From: Flectonema sp. DT1601
Taxonomy: Eukaryota; Euglenozoa; Diplonemea; Diplonemida; Diplonemidae
Length of the DNA: 64,000 bases
Direction: 5' to 3'
Assembly: GCA_964019425.1 (NCBI GenBank)
Contig: OZ025823.1
Location: forward strand, 186,001-250,000
Notes under the pieces: generated by a model
The model's database searches: none
Told to the model about the DNA's origin: nothing
What the model saw: only the letters and a program-made list of their open reading frames with translations
Made by a program: the position numbers and the translations under genes
In this document: positions 32,408 through 42,200 of the stretch, piece after piece
How positions within the stretch are numbered: the first letter of the stretch is position 1
How the letters are laid out: every line of letters begins with the position of its first letter

Positions 32408-35113
32408 TTAAAGGGAGCAAGCAGAACCTGGAGTGGATATGCGAGGTGAGTCATGTTTTGGAGTACTGCTATCTGTTGTGTGTGTTGAACTAGGTACAGT
32501 GCTGAATGGGAAGATACTTCCTGCCATAGGAGATCGAAGAATCCATCGGGAAGCCACTGATGAGACTACAGTGTTATCACCTCCTCCGTACCCACCTCCT
32601 TCATCTTCCGATAAACACATAGCTTCCATTTGAGTACCCGAGACATCATCGTCTTCAATCAAAGTAACTTCAACAGACTTTCTTCTCACGTCAATATTTA
32701 GCTTTCTCTGCAATCTTGGACGACGAGACCATTCGACATACAACAACAAACAAGGATCAATACAAGCTTTGATAAAGATTACCCAACTCAAGATATCAAG
32801 AAGGGCGTTAGCTTTAGCAAAAGCACCATTCTCACGGTCTCCAGAGTGAAAGCCGATAATAAGAAAGAGGCATGCGATAGAAATAACTATCGAGACAGTA
32901 ACAGTGAAGTGAATGTCAAGTCGAGCAGCCCACGGAGCTAAAACCAATGCAGCGATTGCAGTGAACACAAAAGTTCCACAAAGAATGCCTGCGAGAACTT
33001 CACATGTCGGCATGTCTTCTGCTTCAACAACTTTGACAGCAGACACAACTATTAGTAAACACTGTTCTACTACTGCAAAGAGTGCGAATCCAGGTCTGTA
33101 CATCTCAAATAATATCCCCCAGGAACGAACTCGTTGATCCCCTGATATAGAAACCCATTCTCCTAATCCAAGAACATAACAACGGGTAGCACTGTCTCTA
33201 ATCTTCGGAATAAAGTAAGTACAACCCTTCGGAAGAGAACCGTTCACTAGCAGGGTAGTCGCAACAAGTCCAACATTAAATATTAAAAATGAACCGACTC
33301 CGTACAATCGGTGATGGAAAGCAGAACCAGAAACAATTAATTTCAAAGACGTGACTGCTATACTATCAAAAGAAAACATCCAAGGGATGAATGACAAATA
33401 TGGAAACATAACCCTAGCTGGAGAGTACATTCTTGATAAGATAAAGTGAATAAGGAATATGACAGCAACGAATAAAATATTAATTGTTAGAACTCCAATT
33501 ATACTCGAATCTCTTGACTTACCAAGACTAAACCGAACAGGTGAAGCTCGCAAGATGTCAGTATCAGCACAGAGAGTACTTACAACAACTAATCGACTTC
33601 CTTGTAAGAGTGAACTACTTCCAGCTAATGATCCAATCAGACCTGATTGAGTTGCTCTCTTTTGAATATCTTCATCGACTGGTCTTCGAGTGTCATTCGA
33701 TATAAAAGATTCTACTTCTGAAAAAGTTTCATTGTTATTGTTATCATCAGTGTCGTTAGTGTTTATTATTTCTGGTTCAACTGGTAAGACACAAAGCGGG
33801 TAGTTCGTTAAATTCTTACTACACTCATCACAGATGTCTCCTCCGTACTGTTCTCCACACTCACATACACAGCTCGTTGTTGAGATAGTTCCATTGTTTT
33901 CACATTTTAAAGTACAATCGATCTTATCACATAATTCACCAGAAAGCCCATCAACACATCGACATTCACAATTATTATTAATAGTTGCCGGGGAATAGTT
34001 ATCATTCAGACAGGGAGAGCACTCACTGCAACGATCTCCAGAGTAGCGCTCTCGACAATTACACTTACAAGTATTTGATGTGGTGTCAAATATTCCAATG
34101 TCGTCGGAACCGATTTGACTACAAAACCCAGAGCAGTCGGGTACACAATTTGGATAATTGACACTACCAACATCACAACTGTTACAAGTTATACCTGCGT
34201 ACCTTTCTAGGCAGGTACATGTGCAGTCACTGTTTGGGATGCCTGTTGAGTGGAGTACTGCACACTCATCGCATTTGATACAATTTGGGTACCTCCCATA
34301 TCCTGTTTGACATTGATCACATGGAGTTTTATAACCGACATCACAATTACTACAGTCACAAGTGTTATTTAATACTGTTGGAATAGCATTCTTGATTTGG
34401 CAGGTACACAGTTCACAGTTTGGGAAATTCGAAAATCCGTCAGCACACTTTTCACACGAAAAACCTGCAAAACCATCTTTGCAATTACAGGTACAGCTGG
34501 TCAGCGATTGGTTCTTTGAAAGTGTGGAGTTTGGTAAGCAATTACAACTCGCTTCACACTTACAGCCAGGATCTAATAATGTTCCAACTCCAACTGCTGT
34601 ACTGTGAGATGGGCAGTCTTTATCAAAGCAATCACGACATGTAAAGGTGAGTTGATCGAAATACCCAACACATCTAAAACATTGTTGTTGATCGTAATAT
34701 TCAGGACATGATTCGCATTGTCTCCCAGAGTAGAATCCGCGACAACTGCATGTGGCAGAGAGAGAAGAACTCACGCCTCTTCCCATGCAGTACGTCGAGT
34801 CTCTTGGATCTGCTAATACTAACGACACGCATTTGTGATTCTCCATTTTGCAGTCTGCGTCACTCACACAGTTAAATCGAGTCGTATGCAATACACACTT
34901 ATCTACACATGTTGTTGCGAGCCAAGAGCAGTCGTTTGTTCTGTCGCAGTTGTCTCGTGATAAAGTACTACACACGTACATGGAAATACATTTATTTAAT
35001 TTCCAAAAACATCCTTCGATCAGATTGCAGTCATGATGTTGGTAGACTCTGCATGCTTCAGCTGGTACCTTTCCTCCTTTAATAAATATAACAAGTAGTA
35101 AGGCTATTATCAT
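32408..35113 (-). CDS. EGF-repeat multipass membrane protein (adhesion-receptor-like)
   Basis: About 901 residues from ATG at 35113. The frame is open upstream to 35239, but that part encodes a phenylalanine run from a poly-T tract and is probably the splice region. The N-terminus MIIALLLVIFIKGG is a signal peptide. A Cys-rich ectodomain follows with about eight EGF/laminin-type modules (CNCKDGFAGFSCEKCADGF and similar) to about residue 480, then an acidic linker with TDDNNNNET. From about 535 to 790 come roughly seven hydrophobic segments (for example INILFVAVIFLIHFIL, FTVTVSIVISIACLFLII). The tail is Ser/Pro-rich and probably cytosolic. The layout resembles adhesion-type surface receptors; ligand and signalling are unknown. 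The modules and membrane segments are clear, the receptor role is inference. Confidence 0.85.
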   Translation of the reverse strand: MIIALLLVIFIKGGKVPAEACRVYQHHDCNLIEGCFWKLNKCISMYVCSTLSRDNCDRTNDCSWLATTCVDKCVLHTTRFNCVSDADCKMENHKCVSLVLADPRDSTYCMGRGVSSSLSATCSCRGFYSGRQCESCPEYYDQQQCFRCVGYFDQLTFTCRDCFDKDCPSHSTAVGVGTLLDPGCKCEASCNCLPNSTLSKNQSLTSCTCNCKDGFAGFSCEKCADGFSNFPNCELCTCQIKNAIPTVLNNTCDCSNCDVGYKTPCDQCQTGYGRYPNCIKCDECAVLHSTGIPNSDCTCTCLERYAGITCNSCDVGSVNYPNCVPDCSGFCSQIGSDDIGIFDTTSNTCKCNCRERYSGDRCSECSPCLNDNYSPATINNNCECRCVDGLSGELCDKIDCTLKCENNGTISTTSCVCECGEQYGGDICDECSKNLTNYPLCVLPVEPEIINTNDTDDNNNNETFSEVESFISNDTRRPVDEDIQKRATQSGLIGSLAGSSSLLQGSRLVVVSTLCADTDILRASPVRFSLGKSRDSSIIGVLTINILFVAVIFLIHFILSRMYSPARVMFPYLSFIPWMFSFDSIAVTSLKLIVSGSAFHHRLYGVGSFLIFNVGLVATTLLVNGSLPKGCTYFIPKIRDSATRCYVLGLGEWVSISGDQRVRSWGILFEMYRPGFALFAVVEQCLLIVVSAVKVVEAEDMPTCEVLAGILCGTFVFTAIAALVLAPWAARLDIHFTVTVSIVISIACLFLIIGFHSGDRENGAFAKANALLDILSWVIFIKACIDPCLLLYVEWSRRPRLQRKLNIDVRRKSVEVTLIEDDDVSGTQMEAMCLSEDEGGGYGGGDNTVVSSVASRWILRSPMAGSIFPFSTVPSSTHTTDSSTPKHDSPRISTPGSACSL

Positions 35114-35122
35114 GGCCGTTAC

Positions 35123-35196
35123 CTGTGAATGTGAATTAATAATATCATGCTGTGGACTACAGAAACAACAGAATCTCACAAAAAAAAAAAAAAAAA
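35123..35196 (-). promoter_or_regulatory. poly-T tract and acceptor upstream of the EGF-repeat gene
   Basis: On the minus strand a 17-T run (35196-35180) is followed by TTTCTGTAG and then CACATTCACAG, 9 nt before ATG at 35113. It also bounds the 3' UTR of the peroxidase gene. Confidence 0.5.
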
Positions 35197-35357
35197 GGAA
35201 AACAACAAAAACCGACATTTGATTAATACACTCAGGCATATCATGGCAGTTTACATAGTGAGGTTAGCCTCATTAGGTGTAAAATAGCTTATCCGTCACA
35301 GTGCTGGTTGACGAACGTCGGTTTGTATTGTTTTCAGTTAAATATAAGAATACATTG

Positions 35358-36008
35358 TTAAACTTCGAGCATTTTTTTAATTTGTTCTTCGAAGGTATTT
35401 GGTGTGATTGCAGGTTTAAAATATTGCACCTCACCTGTTGGGGAAATTAAGAATTTTCCAAAGTTCCAATCAATTTCTATTCCTCCCGCAGCTGCTTTCA
35501 AAGAATTGAAAAAGTTGGATTGGTGAGTTCCTTTTACGTCAATCTTTGAGAACATCGGAAATGTAACTCCAAATTTTGATGTCACAAAATTCTTAATTTC
35601 AGCTTCGTTCCATGGCTCTTGTGAACCAAATTGATTACAAGGGAAAGCAAGGATAATTAGTCCTTTGTGAGAATACTTTCTGTAGAGACTTTGCAATTGC
35701 TTGTAGTCTCTACTTGTGTATCCTCACTTTGACGCGACATTTAAAACGACGGCAACCATTCCGGAATACTTTCTGAGATCAACATCTACTCCGTTGATAT
35801 CTTTTTCATTAAACTTCCACACGTCAAGAACTTCACCAGACTTTACTTTTACTAACTCATTCGGAATCCTTTTCTCTAATGTGGGCTTCTCACTTCCAAC
35901 GTTCGATGTAATTGCGAACACAATAAATGCACAACTCAAGAGGGCTAGACCCACAAGGGCGACGAGGGTATTGACTCGTCGAGTTCGAAATTGATTTTCA
36001 CCTCTCAT
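35358..36008 (-). CDS. glutathione peroxidase (GPX4-like), in-frame UGA as probable selenocysteine
   Basis: One frame of 217 codons runs from ATG at 36008 to the stop at 35358, with a single internal TGA at 35726-35724. The TGA falls exactly at the catalytic position: NVASK-(TGA)-GYTSRDYKQLQSLY. Family motifs follow: LIILAFPCNQFGSQEPW with Gln126, and IDWNFGKFLISPTGE with Trp181 and Asn182, completing the Sec/Cys-Gln-Trp-Asn tetrad. Residues about 15-37 form a hydrophobic helix (signal anchor), so the enzyme is probably membrane-tethered. It reduces lipid or other hydroperoxides with glutathione or, as in trypanosomatids, tryparedoxin. UGA terminates other genes here, so reassignment is unlikely. 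A SECIS element is required; I could not fold a convincing one in the 160-nt 3' region. A Cys-to-stop mutation is the alternative. Confidence 0.85.
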
Positions 36009-36017
36009 TACTACATT

Positions 36018-36060
36018 CTGAAAGAGTGATTAAAAATAATTTAAAATTTAAAAAAAAAAA
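36018..36060 (-). promoter_or_regulatory. splice acceptor and pyrimidine tract of the peroxidase gene
   Basis: Minus strand: a T-run, then AATCACTCTTTCAG. The nine nucleotides before the start contain ATGTAG, a start codon followed at once by a stop, unless the second AG (TGTAG) is the acceptor. Confidence 0.5.
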
Positions 36061-36401
36061 TCTCAACATAAAACTTATTGTGGTGTAAAAAGACAGCCAA
36101 CTTTCATTTTATAATTGTGTGTTCTGTTTTTTTTTTAAAAAAGGAATGGAAATTAATCAGACACGCGGTTCAAATTCATAGCATCACAGCGAAGAAGACT
36201 ACATTAAAACATAAGTAGTTTAGTGTACTTGTGGTTTGTTATATTATTTTTATAGTCTTCCCGTGCTGTAATTTTTTATTTGTTTCTTAGTTTTTTTTTT
36301 TGTGTACTTTTTTTTTTTTTTTTTTTTTAAAGATGTATTTTTGTTTTCGTTATTTTTTTTAAATTCTTTTTTCCCCCACCTCCGCCTTCATCGTATCACC
36401 T
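36061..36401. other. intergenic, T-rich
   Basis: Contains several T-runs on the plus strand, the longest 21 (36308-36328), and a CCCCCACC patch. No coding sequence seen. Confidence 0.5.
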
Positions 36402-36548
36402 TTACGAAGAATTGGAGTAAATGATGGAGTAGCCCTCAGCATTGCCCGGTAGTTGTAAATTTCCAGGGTTGATCACTACCTTCTGGTTTGCTGGTAGAGT
36501 GAATGCGTATCCACCAGGTCTTGGGGCGTTGATTCCGAGTCCAGGCAT
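36402..36548 (-). CDS. tiny protein, 48 residues, paralogue of the next gene
   Basis: Starts MPGLGINAPRPGGYAFTLPA and ends YSNSS, stop TAA. It shares with the 46-residue gene at 36981 the pattern MP-x-G-L, GGY/AGY, F-x-L-P-x-N-Q, PGNL-x-LP and a final GY-x-x-x-Y. A pyrimidine-rich acceptor (TTTTTATTCCTCAG) lies 23 nt upstream, and the leader ends CTTACACAACC before ATG, nearly the same as in the paralogue. Conservation of the protein pattern and the leader, while the sequences between differ, argues for a real gene. No known family; it looks like a small beta-rich, Gly/Pro/Asn-rich peptide without signal peptide. Confidence 0.7.
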   Translation of the reverse strand: MPGLGINAPRPGGYAFTLPANQKVVINPGNLQLPGNAEGYSIIYSNSS

Positions 36549-36980
36549 GGTTGTGTAAGAGAAAGGTGTAGCTGAGGAATAAAAACAATAAGGATGAACA
36601 ATCTAATAATAAATTTCTGTTGTAACGCCGACAATCCTCGATCAACATATCGTACCGACTGGTTGTAATGTTAAGTATATAATAATATCCAGCAAAGTTA
36701 CAACAATAAAATATTACTTTTAGTGTAGATGCGATTTTTTCTTTGCCTTCTTTTTCTTTTTTTTTTTTTAATTTGTTGTTAATTTTCAATTTTTTTCCTT
36801 CCAATCCTTTTTTTTTACCAACCGCTTAATGAAAATAAATCAAACAACCAAGGGAACAACACCGCTGTAGTGGTTGCTACTGTAGAGTGTGAGGTGAGTC
36901 TATTCTCTATCTGATAGAAATATAAACGCAGTGACGGAGGTCTTTTACTTTCAGTTCGTTCAATGGAATGCCTTCAGCAT
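36549..36980. other. spacer between the two tiny genes
   Basis: Holds T- and A-rich sequence. A 122-codon minus frame (36804-36436) spans it but overlaps the better-supported tiny gene in another frame and has a low-complexity Lys start. I see no other gene. Confidence 0.5.
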
Positions 36981-37121
36981 CTACGATTTCTGATAAGTTA
37001 CAGTGTACCCAGAGTTCTGAGCAGGTAGGTATAAATTTCCTGGTAGAATATTGTATGCCTGGTTTCCTGGTAAGGCGAAAGTGTAACCTGCTCCTCCCTG
37101 TGCTGGTAGTCCTGCTGGCAT
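36981..37121 (-). CDS. tiny protein, 46 residues, paralogue of the previous gene
   Basis: Starts MPAGLPAQGGAGYTFALPGN and ends VTYQKS, stop TAG. See the shared pattern under the 48-residue gene. The leader TCCCTTACACAACA before ATG follows CAAATAG and CACAAAG, possible acceptors. The two genes sit head to tail 432 bp apart. Confidence 0.68.
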   Translation of the reverse strand: MPAGLPAQGGAGYTFALPGNQAYNILPGNLYLPAQNSGYTVTYQKS

Positions 37122-37318
37122 TGTTGTGTAAGGGACTTTGTGTTATCTATTTGAAAAAGGATTTTAAAGAACAGAATTCAAATAACCTCAACATCTGACT
37201 AAGACTGCTTCACATCTTAAGCAAGAACCAGCAATTACTGGCTAGCTATATTCGCAATGCAGAGAGGGAATTAAAATAAGATGCAGTAGTTTGGTTAGAT
37301 GACTACTGACTTTTGTGA

Positions 37319-38422
37319 CTAACTAAAAACAACCATCGTGTTATTCATTAAAAATTGTCTCACATTCGGTGGACACGCTGGACATCCTTCAAGGAATCCA
37401 ACAACACTAACAGATATTCTTGGTATTTGAACTAAAGGACTCAGATCTAGTACTGTCAACGACAAGCAGTTCTTTAAAAAACTATTCCCGATTCGATCCA
37501 CAGAAGTGAGTCCTCCAAGAGAGAGGGAAACAAGTGAACTACAATCACTCAGAAATAGATTTCCAATATCAGTAACGTTACTTAATGGCGTAAGATCAAC
37601 CGTTGTTAGTGTCGAACAAGATTCTAGAAATGAATAATTTATTTCCGTTACGTTTATAAGTGACGATAAATCAATCGATTGCAGGGAAGAACAAGAACAC
37701 AAAAACTCAGATCCTATCCTGGCAATCTGCGGCAACGTCGTTGGAAATGATATTGATTGTAGTTTTGTACAACCATGAAGAAAAGAATTACCTAAACTTT
37801 CTAAGTTACCAAACGGAGTAGTATCGAGACTCTTCAGAAGGCTACATCCACATAAGAAGAATGATTTTATCTTTTTCACGTTGTGAAGTGGTGCTAAGTC
37901 TATTCCGAGTAACCTATTACATCCACAAAGAAACGATCTTCCCACATAAGTTACGTTCTCAAACCCTTCTAATGATATTGATTGAACGTTTGAATGATAC
38001 AAAAACTTAGGACCAATCCTTGTGACACCTTCTGTTTTAGTAAATGCAATTCTATTGATAATTTGTGGTAACGTTATTATAAGAACACCGTCGTCGTCTG
38101 TGAATGTCGAGGCGTCTATTAGACAGAGTTTGTTTGGATTAGATTTGAATAAATTATCGAAATCTCCGATTTGAAAATCTTCTTTACAAAATATTTGTTT
38201 TTCTCTAATAACTTGCAACTCTGATTCAGCAGAAATCCCAATTGACAATAAATTTTGATCACTCGGAAGTACTTCAGAAACGAACATTAATTGCAACCCA
38301 TCCAAGTCAATATCCCACTCTTTTGAGGCTTCTTTTAGTACATCTTCTGTGACTGATGTCTCATTCACTTCAAATTTAAGTGTAGGAAAATTCGTATCAG
38401 GAAAGGAAAAATAGACTTCCAT
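37319..38422 (-). CDS. ubiquitin-like plus leucine-rich-repeat (LRR_5/BspA-like) protein
   Basis: A 367-residue protein. Residues 1-72 look like a ubiquitin fold (MEVYFSFPD, then LQLMFVSEVLPSDQNLLSIG, the usual strand with the Leu-x-Asp/Asn-x-x-x-Leu turn). From about 120 to 350 come about eight repeats of about 23 residues with the pattern FLxGCxxLxxIDLxPLxNVTxIG (for example FLCGCNRLLGIDLAPLHNV, FLSDCSSLVSLSLGGL). This is the LRR_5 type, abundant in bodonids. There is no signal peptide, so an intracellular adaptor is likely. The mRNA leader after CTCTCTTAAG contains a short upstream ORF (ATGCGATCC...TAA, 8 codons) ending before the main ATG. Confidence 0.82.
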   Translation of the reverse strand: MEVYFSFPDTNFPTLKFEVNETSVTEDVLKEASKEWDIDLDGLQLMFVSEVLPSDQNLLSIGISAESELQVIREKQIFCKEDFQIGDFDNLFKSNPNKLCLIDASTFTDDDGVLIITLPQIINRIAFTKTEGVTRIGPKFLYHSNVQSISLEGFENVTYVGRSFLCGCNRLLGIDLAPLHNVKKIKSFFLCGCSLLKSLDTTPFGNLESLGNSFLHGCTKLQSISFPTTLPQIARIGSEFLCSCSSLQSIDLSSLINVTEINYSFLESCSTLTTVDLTPLSNVTDIGNLFLSDCSSLVSLSLGGLTSVDRIGNSFLKNCLSLTVLDLSPLVQIPRISVSVVGFLEGCPACPPNVRQFLMNNTMVVFS

Positions 38423-39283
38423 CTTATTAGTTGATTTTATTAAGTCAATCTGTTCTTGGATCGCATGTCATTTATCCTTAAGAGAGAAGTAAAAAAAAAA
38501 TTAAAATACTAAAAAAAACAGCACCAGCTTGCATTCCAACAGGCAACCACTTGATGACTTCACGTTATGAGGTAGAGTTCCCAAAAATGTTTCCACCTTG
38601 TTTAGTGGCAGCTAGGGAAGATGGTTGCCATGTTGTTGGTACACATTAGATACGAAGAAACCCAACAACAATAGGTAAAGGAACGTTTTTTTTTTTTTTT
38701 TTTTTTTGAAAAATATATATTCTACTCTCTTATGGTACACCGAAGTGTACACTTCACACAAACAACGTGCCCGAGGGACAATTAGGTTGGAAAACGCCAG
38801 AAGACAATGAAAGTGCCAGGCTGATCGTCCCAATTTAAATGAAAGAGAAAAAAAAAACTTTTTTTTTCTCTCGCTGTACGATACGAATCCTCAGAGAACA
38901 GACGACACGCACACTGTTATTTCAGTGATGAGTTGTAAGGGGGAATTGGTTGTTAATTTTCTACTTCAATAAAAATAAAATAAACAAATAAAATTTGCCT
39001 GCGATTTCTTGTGTACTCCCTTGACAACCAACGAAGGACAAACCGTTTTGAGCGAAGCTGTTCTCTATATTTCACAACCACACGTTTCTTTTATTCTTTT
39101 ATTATTTTTTTTCTTTTCTTTTTTTTCAAAATTCTAGTTTCTCACAAAAAACGGGGGTTAAAAGCAGTAATGCATGCTGTAATAAGAAGCAACACACTTA
39201 ACTGAAAATGCCTTTTTAATTAAACAAGCGAAATTTGATGTGGCAAATATAATATATTGTCTCAGTCAGGAAACAGACATGTT
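38423..39283. other. intergenic between TOR and the LRR gene
   Basis: Leader of the LRR gene, a 22-T plus-strand run (38686-38707) and an imperfect inverted repeat around GTGTACACTTCACAC (38754). A 73-codon minus frame (38833-38612) crosses the homopolymer and is probably chance. No gene supported. Confidence 0.5.
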
Positions 39284-42200
39284 CTACATCCAAGGCTCCC
39301 ATCCAGAGAATGCTTGAGACAAATTGTCAAGCGAAGTAGCTTCAGCGACCAGTCGATGGATTTGGCTTGGGACGTCAGTTGGGTTTGGAGGAGCTTCAGT
39401 TCCAGTCAGTTTTTGATACATTCGAGTGACTGCAGTTCTTGCAGCTGTTGGATTCATACCAATAATTGGATCTCTAACAAAAGCTTCTAATACAGCCATT
39501 AGTAACTCTTTACCTTTTCTTAATGATTGCATAGTTGAAGCAGCTGTGTGTTGAAATACACCACCAACACCACCAAATCCAGTTGCATGACGAAGTTGTC
39601 GAGTAAGACGAAATGGAACTTTCTCAGCGTGCATTGTACGGTTTCGAGTAACGTCAAAACAATCACCGAAGTCAATGTGAATAATTCGACCTGTCTCACG
39701 ATGAAGAAGAATATTTCCAAGATGGCGATCTCCAAGACCAAGGACGTACCCTACCATTGACATCGCACTCAGTGATCTGACAAAACCATTTCTTCTATTT
39801 AACCAAGTCTCAGAATTAGCAGCTGTTAACCATAAAGTTCTGTGTAGATCATCTCCGTCTGTTTCACGTGCGACTGCTTCAAGTGCTTGAGTCTTGCTTG
39901 CGATGGGTGAGTCATCCCAGCGACTGTCTTTCTTAAGAGATTTAAGTACCTTTTGAATTATTTTATCTTCGTAGCCTGTCATACATTCATGTCTCTGACC
40001 TTTAATGGCAGTCCCTAAGTCTTCACCACCTTCAACCCAACCAAGAAGACCAACATTTCTCCCGAGAGGTACTGCCGTGAATTGAATGATATCATCTGCT
40101 GCTATCTCACCCTCACGTCGTAAGATGTTTTTACTGAGTCCTAATACTTGCATTACACGTTGATCAAGTCGGAGGTCTTCGTGTCCTTTTAAAAGGAAAT
40201 GATGTTTCTTACCAGCAGTATCAATTAAGCTAATCTTTTTTGGAACTGTTTGCGTACCAAAGACTACACACATGTTATCAAACTTTTGAATTAATGGAGG
40301 AGTCGTCAGATCAGCACAACCAGGCACAGCTATTGAAAACGGTGCCTTGTCAAGTAGTTTTGGGGAAATTCGAGATAGTGTAACACCGCGACGTAACATT
40401 TCTTTATTAACTGGTCGAAGGTATTCATTCATAACTGTGATGGCATCTCTCCAACCTTCCTTTATCTCACCATTATTCCAGTGGTATTCTGCTGAAAACA
40501 ATTGATTCGCACAACTCATAAACGCCACGTCGTCTAAGGTAACATCTCCTGTGACGCTGCCACCAGATGCGGTCACAGCTGCTGATAGTTCTCGCAGTTC
40601 ATCAAAATGAACTTTTAAAGTTGCTAATGGAGTATCGTACTTTCGATAGGCTTCTTCAAGAGCAATCTTCCAACGCATTGATAGTAACAGTGCTCCTTTT
40701 ACGAGTTGCTTTGCGATGAGAAGAGCATCACCAACTAGCTTGTTATGATTTGCAGTAATTCGATTAAGAACAGAAATAGCATCAAGTCGATTATCAAGAA
40801 CATGAGGTAATAATCCATAAACTACAGCATGAGGGTATTCACTACCAGCAACAGTAAGGACGTCTTCGACAATAGCAGAAGCACCAGTGGTACCAGAACC
40901 TAACCTTGTTACTAACTGAGTGACTGCAGTCACCCACAGAGATGGTGATATTTCTGATGGAAGTCGTTGTTGACAGATTGCTTCAATCTCTGGGTGAGTA
41001 CTGTTAGAGAACGCGAATACTAAATCCATCAGTCTCAGTAGTATCGGAAACGCGATTGCCGGGCTGTCGTAATTCAACGAATTGAGGAAAGCAAAGATCG
41101 CTTGTTTTACGAAATCTGCATTATTAGTACGCAAAGCAGCACTATGATGTAACAATCCCCACTCACGCCAGAACTTAGTATGTTGGAGTGAGATGACTTC
41201 TGTGATTTTGAATTGTGATGATTTGGTATCGGGAGGACACACGCAGGCAGTCATTGAGGTGATGACGTTGCTGTCAATTTCTTTAAGTTCTTGAGACCAT
41301 CTGCTGATACTAACCAACACTTCAATAGAAGTGTCCTCATCATTAAAAAGTTTCTCATTTCTAAAAATCAGAGTCGCGAGTCGAATCGCATTCTCAACAA
41401 CATCTTTTGTTGGATTTCGATTCCATTGAAAACGTAATATCGATAATAACACACTTGGAGGAACCGGTTTTGATTTTATTTTGTTTGCATCTTCGCTACT
41501 TGTACTTCCAATTCTCTCTAAGACTTCATTAAAGAATTGACCATCAATATCACCTTCTCTAACAGTGCATAACATTCTTAATACATCAGAGGCCTGGCGA
41601 TACTCTCTTGCGCTGTAACATGACCTGCAGAACTGTAGCCACGGTTCTGGTTCAGATATCGGGTTGATTATTATACTTCGTTGCCGCAGTGTTCCCCGTA
41701 GAATGCTGGAGTTCGATTCCATGCTGACGAGTCGATTTTCCCAAAGTTTTTTTATTTTTATCAGAGTGTCAGGATGCGAACCGTTCTCTTTAAATGAAAT
41801 AATTTCATCAAGTTCCGCAACCTGTTGTAATGATACTAATGTGCTGTATGCTCTCAGGTAACCTTCTCCAAGAGAAGCAGCAAGTTCACAGTCAAGACAG
41901 AGTCTGCATTGCGATATTGCTATTTTAGCTTCGTCGAAATTATTATTATTCACGGCAGCAACTGCTTTGTAAAAGTGAGCCAAACCAGCATAGGGAGTAC
42001 CCTCATTCTCTTTCCCACTCTTTAACAAATTATTTGCAGCATCTTGAAGAACATCCCATTCCCCAAGGATCCAGGCTGATCTGGCAACGTATTGTGTGAT
42101 GTGAATTAAGTCAACCGAGGCATCTGTTTCCTCTCTGTAGAACGGGAGTGTTGATTCGAGAAGAGTTCTCCAATCACCACTATTATCACGACATCGTAAG

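Noticed and set aside
35200-35357. SECIS element in the peroxidase 3' flank
   Set aside because: ATGA and GA motifs occur and TGAGG/CCTCA can pair, but no fold with correct helix length and apical AA was convincing; left as an open test rather than a feature.
36436-36804. 122-codon minus-strand ORF
   Set aside because: Low-complexity Lys start, crosses the acceptor of the 48-residue gene and overlaps it in another frame without protein-like features.
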